DNA of 64,000 nt. Source: Malurus cyaneus samueli. Lineage: Eukaryota; Chordata; Aves; Passeriformes; Maluridae. The stretch spans positions 29,831,064 to 29,895,063 of the forward strand of contig CM019219.1 of the NCBI GenBank assembly GCA_009741485.1, read 5' to 3'. Below the pieces are notes generated by a model. That model did not search any database and was not told the origin of the DNA. It worked only from the letters and a program-made list of their open reading frames with translations. Of this stretch, positions 34,190 to 45,716 are shown piece after piece; the first letter of the stretch is position 1; each line of letters opens with the position of its first letter. The translations under genes were made by a program, and so were the position numbers.

Positions 34190-34365
34190 GATGCCCAGAG
34201 AAGCTGTGGCTGCCCCTGGATCCCTGAAAGGGTCTGAGGCCAGGCTGGACATTGGGGCTGGGAGCAGCCTGGGACAGTGGGAGGTGTCCCTGCCCATGGC
34301 AGGGGTGGCACTGGATTGGTTTGAAAGTCTCTTCCAACTCAAACCATCCCGGAATCCTGGGATTA
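34190..34365 (+). mobile_element. CR1 LINE 3' fragment (sense)
   Basis: ATGCCCAGAGAAGCTGTGG, then a local change (CCCTGAAAGGGTCTGAGGCC), the intact GGCTGGACATTGGGGCTGG core, CCATGGCAGGGGTGGCAC, a diverged GTCTCTTCCAACTCAAACC and a GGAATCCTGGGATT tail. Confidence 0.93.
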
Positions 34366-37300
34366 ACTCCTTACTGCCCAGGCCCTTTCAAATGTCTCAG
34401 TGGATCCCATCGCTCAGCCTTCAGCTTAGAGATCCTTCAGGCATCTTCATGGCTGCCCCAGGAACGGACATTCACACGGGATGGGTGCCAGGCACCAGCC
34501 ACAGCTGCTGCAGGGCTTTTCCCAGATCTTTTTAGTGGCCATAAACTCACATCCCTCCTGCAGGGCTGTGCCCTGCGCCTCCTCACCCACACCAGTGCTG
34601 TGATGGGGGTGAGATGTGGTGTGGGCAGGTACCCAAGGAGAGATCACCATGGGCTAGAGTGGCGTGCTGGCCACTCCTGGAGCAGCCACAGCATTTCAGC
34701 CCCGTGGCCTGAGCTGTGCCAGCAGCAGAGTCAAAGATGTCTCAGCCATGGCTCCCTCCTCACACAGCAAATCTGTCGTGTCCGCCAAAGGGAAAGGGAG
34801 AAGGATAATGGTGCTGGGGATCCCACAGGCTCAGATCCCTGTCTGAGCACAGCAATCCTGACTTCCAGTCAGGCTCCTTAATGAGGCTGATGAGTATTTT
34901 AATGTGGTAATTGCCGGCTCTGGCTGTGGCACGGACGCCAAGACCACAAAAGAGACCCTTCAATGCAGGGAGCTGCCACCGAGCCCCGTGTCACTGAGCC
35001 ACACTGCCATGGGGACAAGGCCCCTGCAGATAAACACTGCTGGGAACTGTCTCTCCTTAAACAACACATTTAGAGAGCATCCAGATGTTGGTTTAGCGCT
35101 TCGTGAGCGTGGGAGAAAACAAAGCTTGATGGGCTGTGCTTGGTTTGGGTTGGGGGTGATTTTCTCTCCTTGGTCTCATTTATGGGGTGTGTACAAGCCG
35201 AGGGTCTAAAAACGTATGGGAAATCCACGGGTAGGTCTGTGTGCCAAATAGGGCTTTGGAATTATAAAATCGTTTTGCAGTCATAAAATCATATCACTTG
35301 GGACAGTCACATCTTACCCAAATCTATACAGTGGTTTTACACATTGGTTGAAGGAGCACTAGGGGCAGGTGGAGAGGGCAAACTTCCAGACCTCAATAAT
35401 GAGGTGCCAGAGATCCTAAAAGGAGATTTGAAAATTGAGTTTTAGAACTTCAACCAGGGCTTCTTAACCAGCACTTCGTGCCCACCTGGTCCTTCAGGGA
35501 CACCTTTGAAGCATCCCAGAAGGTGCAGATTTGAGAGTCTGCACCCACCACTGCACTCCCAGGGCTTCACCAACTGGCCAAGCCAGGAGAAATGCTGAAC
35601 ATCCAGGCATGGGAGAGGGCAGGGATAATTCCCTAAACCCCAGCACTTCCCTCCAGAAGAACCTGGGAGTGTTTTGGAGAAGCCCATTATGATCCTGGGA
35701 AACTGCTCGGACTGAGCAGCATTGGGAATACAGAGCTTGTGTTTCCTGAGTCATTTCACAGTGAGGTTTATGGAGAGGAAATTGGGATCCTTCATCCAGA
35801 CTTCTTCCTGGAATAACCCATTTTTTGTTCTCTCTTCCTCTGTTCCTGGGCATCCTCAGCATCCTCCACAGCTCTGCTATGGGAGAAGCAGGAACAATTC
35901 CAGCTGCTGCTGCTGGAGCTCGAGTGGCCATCCTGTTCCTCTCCTGGCCATTTCCTTGCTTCCCAAACCTCCCTTCCTGCTTTTACAGGATCCTCCAAAA
36001 GTGTCTGCAGTGGTGAGCACCGGTTATTTCTGTGTGGGGAGGAAAGAGAAAACAAACAGTGTCTGGTATTTGCAAATCCATTTTTGGGCATCCCCATCCC
36101 GAAGAGACTCTCAGCAGGAGTCTGGGCATTCCCAGCCAGCGGGAAGTCATTAAACTGCTTTTACATCCCGTCGCCGTTGGGATGTTTTGTAGGACTCTTG
36201 AAAACACTGGGAAACCACAAACAGAGATTGCTGCAACCCCACTGATATGGGAGCTGCTGGCCTATCCCAGACTGAACCAGGGCTGTAAAACACAGGCACT
36301 GGTGTCCTCCAGGGCTGACAGCAGCGGGCACTTCCAAAGGAAAAACTGCGATGTGGGGCTGCCACATGCCCCACTTTTGTCTCCATGTGGTTTGAACCCC
36401 GGCTGAATCCCACTTCTTTCCCAGTTCCTTCCCAAGGAATTCCACAACGCTTCCCCTACCTCCGCTGTGGGGGTGGGGGAGGGGGGATGGAACCTAATTA
36501 ACGCAAGGATTTATGGATTTTAGGTGAGAAGTTGGGAGACAGACACGGGCTCCAAGAGCTTCAAAACAGGCTGCAACTGAAGCTGCAAAATAGATTTATT
36601 ACTCAAACTACTAAGAAACTGCCGTGGGAAAAGTGGGGGGAACAAAGGCAGAGGGGAAAATGTGGATTTTTTAAGACACCTGCTTCTCTTGCCCCCACCC
36701 CTCCCGCCTTCCCGTGCACAGGGTGGGGGCAGGATATGGGAGTTTTAGTGGTCAGTTCATCACCACAATTTTATTCCAACACTGAAGGAGGAAGGGTCTT
36801 TATCTTGCCCTACAGGCTCTGGGGGTCTTTCCCAGGAACAGACAGCATACCCAAACTGCTGATGGTGTGGGATTTTCCTTGTTCACAGGGAGGGAAGCAG
36901 TCCTCCAAGGCCAGGCTGTCTCCATAATCGGGAGAAAAACTTTACTTTTGAGTGTCACAGCTCCCTCCAGGCATTCAGTCACTCCAGGCGTGGGCCACCA
37001 CCCCATGGCTACGATTAGCCCTCCGAGGCCAGGCTGCTTATATCTTGGACCCTAAGTGGTCACCTCAGGAGCAGCTTGTTTTCCTTCATGGTCAGCACCA
37101 CAGCTTGCAAAGCACCTCCTCCTCCCCCTTTTCCACTGACCATGGTGTCTCCATTTTTTTTCTCACATCTCCTCACCCTCCTCCTGTGTGCAGGAGGGAC
37201 TAAGGCAGCTGCAGCTCTCTTTGTTTGGGATTTCTTTGTAAATATGTCATCACAGAAGTGTAATCAGCATCTCCAATCAGCCCAGGCTTGGCCAGCAGCA

Positions 37301-38280
37301 TGTCCATCACCTTCAGAGCTGTCAGAGTTTGGCTCCACTGCACAGGAGCTGCACAGGTTTTTACTGGACATGATGGAAAATACTTCCAGAATCTTCTCTC
37401 AGGAGCAGTTTGGTGGCTCCCTTCCCACTACAAAAAAACCTGGGCCAAGCAAAACTACCACACCATGGGAAGCTATCCTGCCGAAAACCAACCACACAAA
37501 TCCTATTTTTCAGACAGGAATGGAAAGCAAGTCGGGTGCTTGGCTAGATTTGGCAATTTTGGGGTCTTTTTGGGGACAGGTGCATCCCAGTCCATTCCAG
37601 AGGGCTCCTGGCAGGTTTGCCACCTGTTTCTGGATGAAATAGAGACCCTGAACCTAAGTCCTGGATGTCTGAGGGGATTTCAGACCACTGCCAAGGTGCC
37701 TGGAGGATTTATTTCCCTTGAGATCAGACAGGAGGCTTGGGATCTTTTCCAGATCAGTATTTGGGGTTCAGCTTTAGGCACCCAGACCCATTTCTGAGCT
37801 GGCTTTAACTTTCTGAATGCACAGCTGCACACCACAGCTTCCCTAGGAGGAAGGCACCATGGGATACATCGGCTCATCCACCCAAAGTTTGATGAGAAAA
37901 CAACCTGAAACGAGAACAAGGATTTGAAAATCTTTATTGCATTTTGCAAAGCTGCGTTTGGTGGGGAAAATCACAGTTCCCATCTCTTCCCAAGCAGCCA
38001 TTCAATGTATCTTACAGCCCAGGAAATGATGGCTAAGCTCTCTCCATGCTCACCTTGGCTCGTTCCAGCCTGATCTTTAGGATGTTGCCAGGCACCCAGA
38101 GTCCCTGCTGCATCGATGGGTTTGGGATGGGGGTTTTTCCTCTTCATCCTCTCAACTTTTTTTCCCTCCCTGCCCCAAAACATCTAATTAAAAGTTGTGG
38201 CTTGGTGTCCAGACATTGGGGAATGTGTAGAGATGGAGCAGAGGTTGAATTCTTGGCTTTGGCTTTGGATTTGGCTTTGG
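34366..38280. other. Long unique interval, no gene recognised
   Basis: The block at about 34875-35110 is the most enhancer-like: TTAATGAGGCTGATGAG, TTTAATGTGGTAATTGCC and a short CpG-containing stretch to about 35110. A G-rich run (GGGGGTGGGGGAGGGGGG) lies near 36470-36487 but lacks a fourth separate G run. The 188-codon ORF at 37076-37642 has no recognisable domain. Confidence 0.45.
34875..35110. promoter_or_regulatory. Candidate conserved noncoding element
   Basis: Repeat-free block with TTAATG, TTTAATG and GGTAATTG (homeodomain type) and CpGs scattered to GTTTAGCGCTTCG near 35091-35103. It is supported only by complexity, absence of repeats and motif density. Confidence 0.18.
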
Positions 38281-38372
38281 TTTCCACTGTCCCAGGCTGC
38301 TCCAAGCCCTGTCCAACCCGACCTTGGACATTTCCAGAGATCCACAGCTTCTCTGTGCCAGGGCCTTTAATT
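38281..38372 (-). mobile_element. CR1 LINE core fragment (antisense), with internal deletion
   Basis: TTCCACTGTCCCAGGCTGC, CAAGCCCTGTCCAACCCG, TTGGACATTTCCAGAGATCC, then CACAGCTTCTCTGTGCCAGG. The GGGCACC segment and the terminal tail are missing. A TTTGGC/TTGGAT-type simple stretch (about 38254-38281) abuts its left side. Confidence 0.8.
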
Positions 38373-40391
38373 TCCCATCCTCTGCTTTGCACTGAATCGC
38401 CTCCAAATCTTTGCCATTTGCTCTCCTTGAAACCCCATCACCTAGAGAAACCCAAGGCAGGATGGTTATTTCAGAGCCCACTCGAAATGTCAGAGGGAAT
38501 TTAAGGAAATTATCCTTACAAAGCTTTTCTGGAAAACGCCTCTGCACGTGGATTTTAAAAGTTAATACCTGAACTGCAGTCACACTCCCCATGCAATATC
38601 CACACCAGAGAGGCTCCATATCCCTCTTTTTTTTCCTCCCCTTATCTTGTAGGAAGCTTTTACATCCTCACTGCCAAATCTGCCCTGGGGCCTGGCGGAG
38701 TGGGATGAGGAGCCGTCGCTTCAAAATCGATTCATGGTGGTCCCGAGCTCTGTTTTTGTTCTGGCACATTAAACAGAATGAAGACACATGTCTGAATTTA
38801 AGACATCCTTTGGCTTCCCTGTACGCACGAGCCAGCTGAGAAATTCCAACTATTTCAAAGAGCTGCAAAGAAGAATTGAAGACACATCCTTTCGTTTCGG
38901 CATCTATTTTTAATTATCCTGCCTTTTAATATTCCTCTCCATTTGAGGATAATCAGGGAAAATAGATCCTGCTGGGCATTGTCATGCTTAATAAAAGTAA
39001 GGCTGAACATCTGCAAATTTGGCGACAGCGTGGCGCATCTGATGCACCAGCGGCCGAGCTGCATTCCCGGGTAATTATAGCCCCACGTGCAGCTGGAAGG
39101 GTGTAATTCCCTGTTTACATCCATTCTAGCACTTCTCCCAAACTCCTTGCCTAGGGGTGCTAAAAAATTTGGGAATGGGGGTGTTGTTTTCCTCCCCCAG
39201 TCCATGCAAGGTGGAAGGGCAGGAGGATGCAGTGTCATCTGCCCGTTAGTGAGGGATTGGGATCCAGGGAAGAACTTGTGCAAGGCAGGGTTGGCGTTCC
39301 CAAAATTAGCACCGCTGGAATTAAATCAGTGAAAGTGAGAGCAGGCTGCAGGCTTTCCCTCCTATTTATTATTTAATTTTCCTTGGCAGAGCAAACCCCA
39401 CATCCTGCAGCGGCTGCTGCACAGGCTTAGCTGTGCGCTGCAAAATTTTCCTGCTGCTCTCGTGGAAAATACGGCTCCTTCCCCAGGGAGATCACATCCA
39501 GGGAAAACATGGATTTGATCCACCTCTCCCTTTGCGAGATGCAGAGCCAGAGGCAAGGTTTTCTCCTCCACTCCAAAGCTGCCTGTGTGCAGGACTGGAA
39601 GCTGGATGGAAATTTTAGGGGATGACCGATGGGCGTGGGCATGTGTGGGAGGAAAACAGGGAATGTCTGTCCACGGGACAGCTGTTTGCCTCCTGCTCCA
39701 ATTCCCACACCAGGTTCTGTCCTTCCAGGACTGGGGAAGAGGGAAAGCAGGAGTCAGGGAAAAATGGCAGAGGAAAGGGAGCAAAATGCACATGGATGTG
39801 TTCCCAGCCCTGCTAGACATGCCAAGGTCCAGCCCTTGGCAAATCCAAATCTCTCTCTGAAGCACACCTTGCTTTTCCACCAGAATTCCCCACTCCAGAG
39901 CTTCTCCTAGAGGCAGAATTTAATTTAGACTTCGTTGGAGGGAGTGGATGGAGGATGAAACCCACCTCTGGATGCTGCTTTGGGGGACAGCGATGGCCTC
40001 CTGCCCTAAATCAGTAAGCACAGGATCATTTTTATGCCTCATCAGAATTCCACCTCCAAAAAGATCTCAAGTTTTCTTTGGGACCAGACTATTTATATGC
40101 CAAAATAATATTATCCCAAGCTGTAAGGAGAAATCACAGGGTGTGAAGAAATAAAATTATTGTGCCCAGCAAATGGAGGTTCACTGGTCCAGGTGTCCCA
40201 GCTGGCAGTAAAATGGGTTAACAGCTGCTAAATTATTTTCTAGGAGGCAGACAGTGGAATCTCTTCTAGGAAACTTCAGTCCTGAAGTTTTGGGGGAGTT
40301 TGAAGCATTTTTGCAGCCTTTCAGTACCTGAAGGAGGTGTAAAAAAGAGATGAAGGGGGACTCTTTATTAGGAAATATAATGCCAGGATAA
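38373..40391. other. Unique interval with possible conserved block, no gene recognised
   Basis: No CR1. The block at 38640-39110 looks enhancer-like and is described separately. The overlapping ORFs at 39362-39910 on both strands carry no domain. Confidence 0.45.
38640..39110. promoter_or_regulatory. Candidate conserved noncoding element
   Basis: Repeat-free sequence with a GATA-type CTTATC at about 38641-38646, an AT-rich core (TTTTTAATTATCC, TTTTAATATTCC, GGATAATCAGGG) near 38908-38958, and CpG-bearing GGCGACAGCGTGGCGC near 39020-39035. The mixture is unlike the surrounding sequence. No homology test was possible. Confidence 0.2.
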
Positions 40392-40650
40392 GGGGGAATG
40401 GGTTGAGATGGACAGAGGGGAAAATTCGATGGGATATTGGGCAGGAATTGTTCCCTGGGAGGGTGGGCAGGCCCTGGCACAGGGTGCCCAGAGAAGCTGT
40501 GGCTGCCCCTGGATCCCTGGCAGTGCCCAAGGCCAGGCTGGACATTGGGGCTGGGAGCAGCCTGGGACAGTGGGAGGTGTCCCTGCCATGGCAGGGGTGG
40601 GATGGGATGGGCTTTAAGGTCCCTTCCAACCCAAACCTTGTTTGGCTCCA
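40392..40650 (+). mobile_element. CR1 LINE 3' fragment (sense), low divergence
   Basis: GGGGGAATGGGTTGAGATGG, GATGGGATATTGGGCAGG, CCTGGGAGGGTGGGCAGGCC and the intact core to CATGGCAGGGGTGGGATGG and GGTCCCTTCCAACCC, ending in a degraded tail. Translation reads PREAVAAPGSLAVPKARLD, fitting the last residues of CR1 ORF2. Its core from 40486 to about 40600 is identical by eye to that at 58209-58326. Confidence 0.96.
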
Positions 40651-41662
40651 TGAATTCTGTGCTCTGCTGTGTGAACTCCTTGGAGCACAACCCCCAAATC
40701 TGAACAGCCCCATCTTTCAGTGCCTTTGAAACCACTGTGTTGAAGGGGAATAAAATTCTCCCATGAGGTTGGTCCCTTCTTGGCCTGGGAGCTGAGCCCT
40801 GAGCTGGTCACTCTCAGAGGCTCCAGGAAGCCACCCCAGCCCAGAGGAGCTGCCGAGGGTGAGACCTTCCTTAGAGCATCCCTGAGAGCAGGAGGCAGCG
40901 CTTTCCCTGCTCCCATGTGCTCAGCAGCTGCCTGGCTGCACTTTTGAAAGGACACCACCAGCTGCAGCTCCAGATGCTGGGGCTTCCAGAGAGCCCACAG
41001 CTCCAGAGAGCTGGACGTGACTCCAGCTCGTCCCTGGCTGCCTCTCCAGAAAGGAAAAGGGTCATAAAGGAGCAGCTCCCGGCGGCTGGGGCTGCAGGCT
41101 GGGCGTTTCTGTCAGCCCAGGGGGAGAGAGGGAAGTGGTGCTGGAGGTGCAGCCACAGTTATTGCATCTTCCAGCAGGGTGGGACCTCTGGCTGCTCTGA
41201 GCTCCTGGATCTGCCATGCCGAATTAAATCCATGGGGTCACTGAGTTCTTGGATCTGTGACACTGAGTGAAATCCATGGGGTCACTGAGTTCCTGGATCT
41301 GCAAGGCTGAGTGAAATCCGTGGGGTCCCCTTCAGCAAGGCTGAGGCACAGCAGTGGTTTTGAGCTTCCAAGGGCCTGTCTGCTGCTCCAGACTCCCAGC
41401 CCATGTGCTGATGGCAGCAGCAAGCACTGGCAGGGAGCATTGACCATTCCTGGTCACAGGAGCAGCAGTTTCTCTGCGTGGATGCACGGCCAGTTTGGGC
41501 ATTAAACAGGCTGGGGTGGAAAGAGAGAGATCAAGATTTTAGGTCTGACCTATTCCATGCAAACACTCTCCTATGGAGAGTAAAAGAACATCTCACCACT
41601 AACCAAGCTTTAGAAACCCGCCCCAAACCTGGTGAGCATTTGGGTCTGAAAACCTTTTTCAG
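40651..41662. other. Unique interval with one tandem repeat, no gene recognised
   Basis: GC-balanced unique sequence containing the 44-bp x 3 array at 41199-41330. No exon is recognised. Confidence 0.5.
41199..41330. repeat. 44-bp tandem repeat, 3 copies
   Basis: Units at 41199-41242, 41243-41286 and 41287-41330, each starting GAGCTCCTGGATCTG or GAGTTC(T/C)TGGATCTG and ending ATGGGGTCACT-like bases. Unit 1 differs most (CCGAATTAAATCC against TGAGTGAAATCC). Confidence 0.93.
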
Positions 41663-42090
41663 GGAATCACAAAGCCCTGAAGGTTGGAAAAGGCCCTCAA
41701 GATTGAGGGCCCCCAGCCGCTCACTCAGCACTACCGAGTGTCCCCAAGTGCCACACCCACACCCCTTTTGAATGTTAACAGGGATGGTGACACCAACCCT
41801 GCCACCAGCAGCCCACTCCATGCTTGTCAAGCCTTTTGGTGAGGAAATTTTCCCTAATATCCACCCTGAGCCTCCCCTGGCCCAGCCTGAGGCCGTTTCC
41901 CCTTGTCCTGTCCCTGTTCCCTGGAGCACAGCCCGACCCCCCCGGCTGTCCCCTCCTGTCAGGGAGTTGTGCAGAGCCACAAGGTCCCCCCGGAGCCTCC
42001 TTTGCTCCAGGCTCAGCCCCTTTCCCAGCTCCCTCAGCTGCTCCTGGGGCTCCAGACCCTTCCCCAGCTCCGCTCCTTTCCCTGGACATA
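41663..42090 (-). mobile_element. CR1 LINE fragment (antisense), older group
   Basis: GGAATCACAAAGCCCTGAAGG, TGGAAAAGGCCCTCAAGATTG, AAGTGCCACACCCACACCCC, then AGCCTCCCCTGGCCCAGCC, CCTTGTCCTGTCCCTGTTCC, GTCAGGGAGTTGTGCAGAGC and CTTTCCCTGGAC at the 5' side. The 5' half matches the internal part of the copy at 26600. The 3' half carries the CCTCAAGAT-type tail seen at 52678, not the group-B tail. Confidence 0.88.
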
Positions 42091-43845
42091 ATACAGCAAT
42101 TTTTATTCCAGTTCAAAGTGCTTTTGCACTTCAGTTCCCACATGCCATGTTTTCCAGCATATTTTCCGGACTCTCTGTCACGGCTCTGTGCAGCAGAGCT
42201 GTCCCAGGAATACTTTGGGGGTGGCTCACTGTCAAGTGATGCAAAGCCTGACTCCCCAGCGGTGTGTCCAAGGGGTGGGAGATGTTTCAAGGCCAGAGCA
42301 GTGGGGCAGAGAGGGCAGCATGACCAGCAAGGCTCCTGTTGCTCTGCCTGCTGAATTGCAGGTGTAGGATTCCATCCTGGTGTATCCCCTCGCTGACCAA
42401 GCCCCCATTAGCAGAAGTGCAGTCCCACAGAAAGCCTCCAGCACAGCCAGCAGACCTCAGAAATGCCCTAGGGCATAATCCCAGCTTGAACAGTCCTTAA
42501 ACAGAGCCATTATCCAGTCTGGGGGAAAGGACACAGCCAACCTGTGTTCCACTTGGGATGGAGGGAATGGTCCTCTGGGACAGCTCAAAGAGGTTTGATT
42601 CTTGCTGATCGTATCCCAGATATCTGGAAATAGATCAGGATTGACCCCAGACATTCCTGTCCTTTGCCTCTTGGTTGCTTGGGCTTTGCCTTCCTCTGTA
42701 GAGACCGTGAGAGATGGGCAGGACCCTTCCTGCTCGTGCTAATTTGGGATCAAAACACCACTAAAATTCCATTATTTATGGCCTTTCGAGCTAAAAGCCT
42801 TGGAGTGACCAGTAAGGAAGGGCTGGGATGTAGAAGGAGGGTATTCCCAAGAGCAGTGTGTTTCCCTGGGGCTGTTGACTGCCGGGTTTAGCACATCCCT
42901 GCTTCTGTCCCGGGAGCTTTGGACAGCCTCTCTCCAGGCAAAACATCTGATCCTGCTCCTGGTGTGACCCCTCTGCAGGCACAGCTGGATCCAGTATTGT
43001 TCAGTCCACTGGAAATGAGCCCAAAGATGTCCCTTGGGAAGAGCCCAGCAGTGATGTCACCATGCTGCACTGACATTCCTTCTATTCCCTGTTCATGGAT
43101 CGGCTCCTGCACCCACCCACCCACCCCGTTCCATATTTATTCATCATTAAACAAACTCAATCAGCTTCCACATTCCAGGCTTGCAGCTAATTAAAACCAC
43201 TGTGGGCTTTGTTATCCCGGCTTTTCCTTGGCTCCGCTTTCCACAGCCCAAAATAAATGAAAAGGAGTCGGTTCTGGCACTGCTCTTCCTCCTCCAGCTC
43301 CACATTCCTCAGGGTCTTACGGGAATTGCTCGAATTCTCAGATGTTGTTGAACAATCGAAGGGTAAATATTCCATCCCCATCCCGATTTTCCTGGGATGG
43401 TTGTGGTTGCAGGGAACAGCTTCTGTCGAGGGGGCTGAGCCCAGCAGGCCTCGAGCAGCAGTCACTGGATGGCCACAAATTAGAGGCAGACACAAGGAGC
43501 CTGGACCACAAGGGAGAGAGAGAGGAGGATGAGCCAGAGGGAGGGATGAGCCAAAAGGAGAGATGTGCTTGGTTAGAGGGGCTTCCAAATCGTCCCACAT
43601 TCCCTGCTTGGAATTCCTCCCTGACAAAGACAACGAGTCCCAGAGCCTGGTGTGGTTCAGTGCCAAGTCTGGAGCTGCACAATCTCATTCCCACACCTTT
43701 GTGTGCTCCTCAAACCATCCTGAGGGGTGGTTTTCAAGTCCCGGGGTGTTGAAATCCATGTCAGGCTGTCCCAGGAGAGGGCAGAGGTGCTCCTTCCCAC
43801 CCATGGTGGCCTCAAGGTGGCCTTAGGAGCCACCAGCACCCCCGC

Positions 43846-43861
43846 CTTATCTGCGGATAAG
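43846..43861. promoter_or_regulatory. Palindromic GATA site
   Basis: CTTATC at 43846-43851 and GATAAG at 43856-43861 form inverted GATA-factor sites separated by TGCG. Such closely spaced inverted pairs are a known high-affinity arrangement for GATA factors. Function is inferred from motif only. Confidence 0.3.
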
Positions 43862-44704
43862 TGCATCCAGTAGCGTGGGATGGAAATCAAATGATTGGCC
43901 CTGAAGGAAAAAAAAATAAAAATTGGGGTTTAGCTGGAGAAATCCTTGTGCTGCAGGAACCTGGTTTTGTGCCTGGCTCGGTGTCTCCATGGGCAACTCA
44001 ATGGAGATGTCAGGCCTTTAGTGATGACTTCTTAAAAATAGTTACTGAGGGATTTTTTCCTCAGTATTTATTAATTGGATGTTGTTTGATTGAAAATGGG
44101 TGACCGCCAGTGACTCTGTTGGCTCCTACCTTTGTCCTCAACACAAGAAAGGTGAAATATGGGTTACACTTATTTTTAAAGGCTTTTCAAAGCATCTTTT
44201 TTTTTTTTTTTTATTTTTTAATTAAAGGTCTGTTATTGAAAACATCAGGGAGACAAACCATGAGGTGTGTGAATCTCACTGATTCTGACATTAATCCTGC
44301 CCACAGGCATTTTCCTTCCTCTTGAAAATGAGTCTCACAACCTCTTAAGGAGAGCATTTTATGGAAAGTGAAATTTTTGAATGCTACCATGCAGTTTTTA
44401 GGTACCAGTACCACTGGTTGCAACCATGGAGATCTTCAAGGGTAGAAGGCATGAAGTTTGTAGGAGAGGGAGTAGAATCTATTGGAGAAACTGGAATTTG
44501 GGTCAGTTGATGCCGGGGAAATTGGCTCTGCTTCTCCTATTTTTCTTTTCCTTCCCTTGCTCCCTTTGGAAAGAAATGCTGCATTTCATCCCCCGGGACA
44601 ACCCCAAGGACCCACCCCTGGTGTTTGCCCAAGCAGCAGGTGACTTCTCGCAGCTCCAAATCTTCTCTTTCCTCCTTTCTTTCCCGACCCCGTTGCTTTC
44701 GGGA

Positions 44705-45070
44705 GGGTGGAGATGAAAGTCCTCATTAAAAGCGGTGCCCCATTAGGCGGGTGGCACTTTCATGTGGCAGCTGCCCTGTTTGTCCCGGCACAGGCTGTTT
44801 GTCCTCCAGCCCTCGCAACTTTGAAGTGGCCCGGGGTGGCTCGGTGGTGGCCCCGCTGCCGCTGTCCCCGCGCCGATAAAGGAGGTGTCGCCCCTAACGA
44901 GAGATAAGGAATCCTCGGGAATGCCGGCCGCGATAAGGCCGCTGGATGCGCTGCCCTGGCTTCCTAACAGCTCCCGGATCTCCCAAATTAACACCCTGCC
45001 CCGATCAAAGCGTTCCTTTCGTCGTGCCCTCACCTTAGGCACCGAGCCCGCTCCGCCTTCAACTGCGCAG
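44705..45070. promoter_or_regulatory. CpG-rich block with clustered GATA motifs (candidate enhancer or orphan CpG island)
   Basis: CpG density here is far above the rest of the window (roughly 28 or more CpG in about 365 bp). Three GATA motifs lie within 65 bp: GATAAA at 44875-44880, AGATAAGG at 44902-44909 and CGATAAGG at 44931-44938. A TCF/LEF-type ATCAAAG lies at 45004-45010. There is no TATA box and no recognisable exon. It could be a promoter of an unrecognised transcript or a distal enhancer. Confidence 0.4.
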
Positions 45071-45572
45071 GACACCCAGCAATTTGATTTATTTATTTTT
45101 TTCCCCATTGCCTGCCTGAGTTTATAATAAAAGCAGGAAAACCCTCTCAAGTTTCTCATTACAGATCCGTTTTATTGTGTGCATTCATAATTTTGAAGAA
45201 TATTTAAGACTGAGCTGTAAAATCGACCACGATGGGAGGGATATTCCTTGGTTTTTCCCAAAAATGCTCTCCAAAGCCATGGACTGGTCTTGTCCTACCA
45301 AGCCCAAAGCTGGTACCTCCATGGGCAGGTCTGACACAGAGCATTTGCACGATCAAATTAGATATTTTTTAATTAAAATACTGTTATAATTTCTCATTGG
45401 AGCAGTGGAGCTTATCTCCATGAGTAATAGCACTCAGTATGACAACTTCAGATAAAATAAAGTGACATCAGGGATCACACATAGAATGCGACATATTATA
45501 GATACATTTCTAGATGTTATTTAGACATCTAGATATCTATTTATTTATATTTATAGATTAAATGAGATGATG

Positions 45573-45716
45573 ATCAGAGAATCTCAGGATGGTTTGAGTT
45601 GGAAGGGACCTTAAAGATCCAAAATTCCACCCCCTGCCACGGACAGGGACACCTTCCACTATCCCAGGCTGCTCCAAGCCCCATCCAAACCAGCCTTGGA
45701 CATTCCAGGGATGTTT
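45573..45716 (-). mobile_element. CR1 LINE 3' fragment (antisense)
   Basis: Tail GATCAGAGAATCTCAGG, then GGTTTGAGTTGGAAGGGACC, CACCTTCCACTATCCCAGGC, CCATCCAAACCAGCCTTGG and ACATTCCAGGGATG. Confidence 0.93.

Larger units (their letters stand above)
42091..45572. other. Unique interval with GATA-rich blocks, no gene recognised
   Basis: Free of CR1. The GATA palindrome at 43846 and the CpG/GATA block at 44705-45070 are listed separately. A 16-base T run lies at 44197-44212. The tract at about 45500-45560 is AT-rich with TAGATATCTATTTATTTATA wording. Confidence 0.5.

Noticed and set aside
33644..34342. 232-codon minus-strand ORF
   Set aside because: It starts inside a CR1 copy and shows no domain, composition bias or splice context of a gene.
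36470..36487. G-rich run as a G-quadruplex
   Set aside because: Only three separated G runs are present, so it does not meet the usual four-run pattern.
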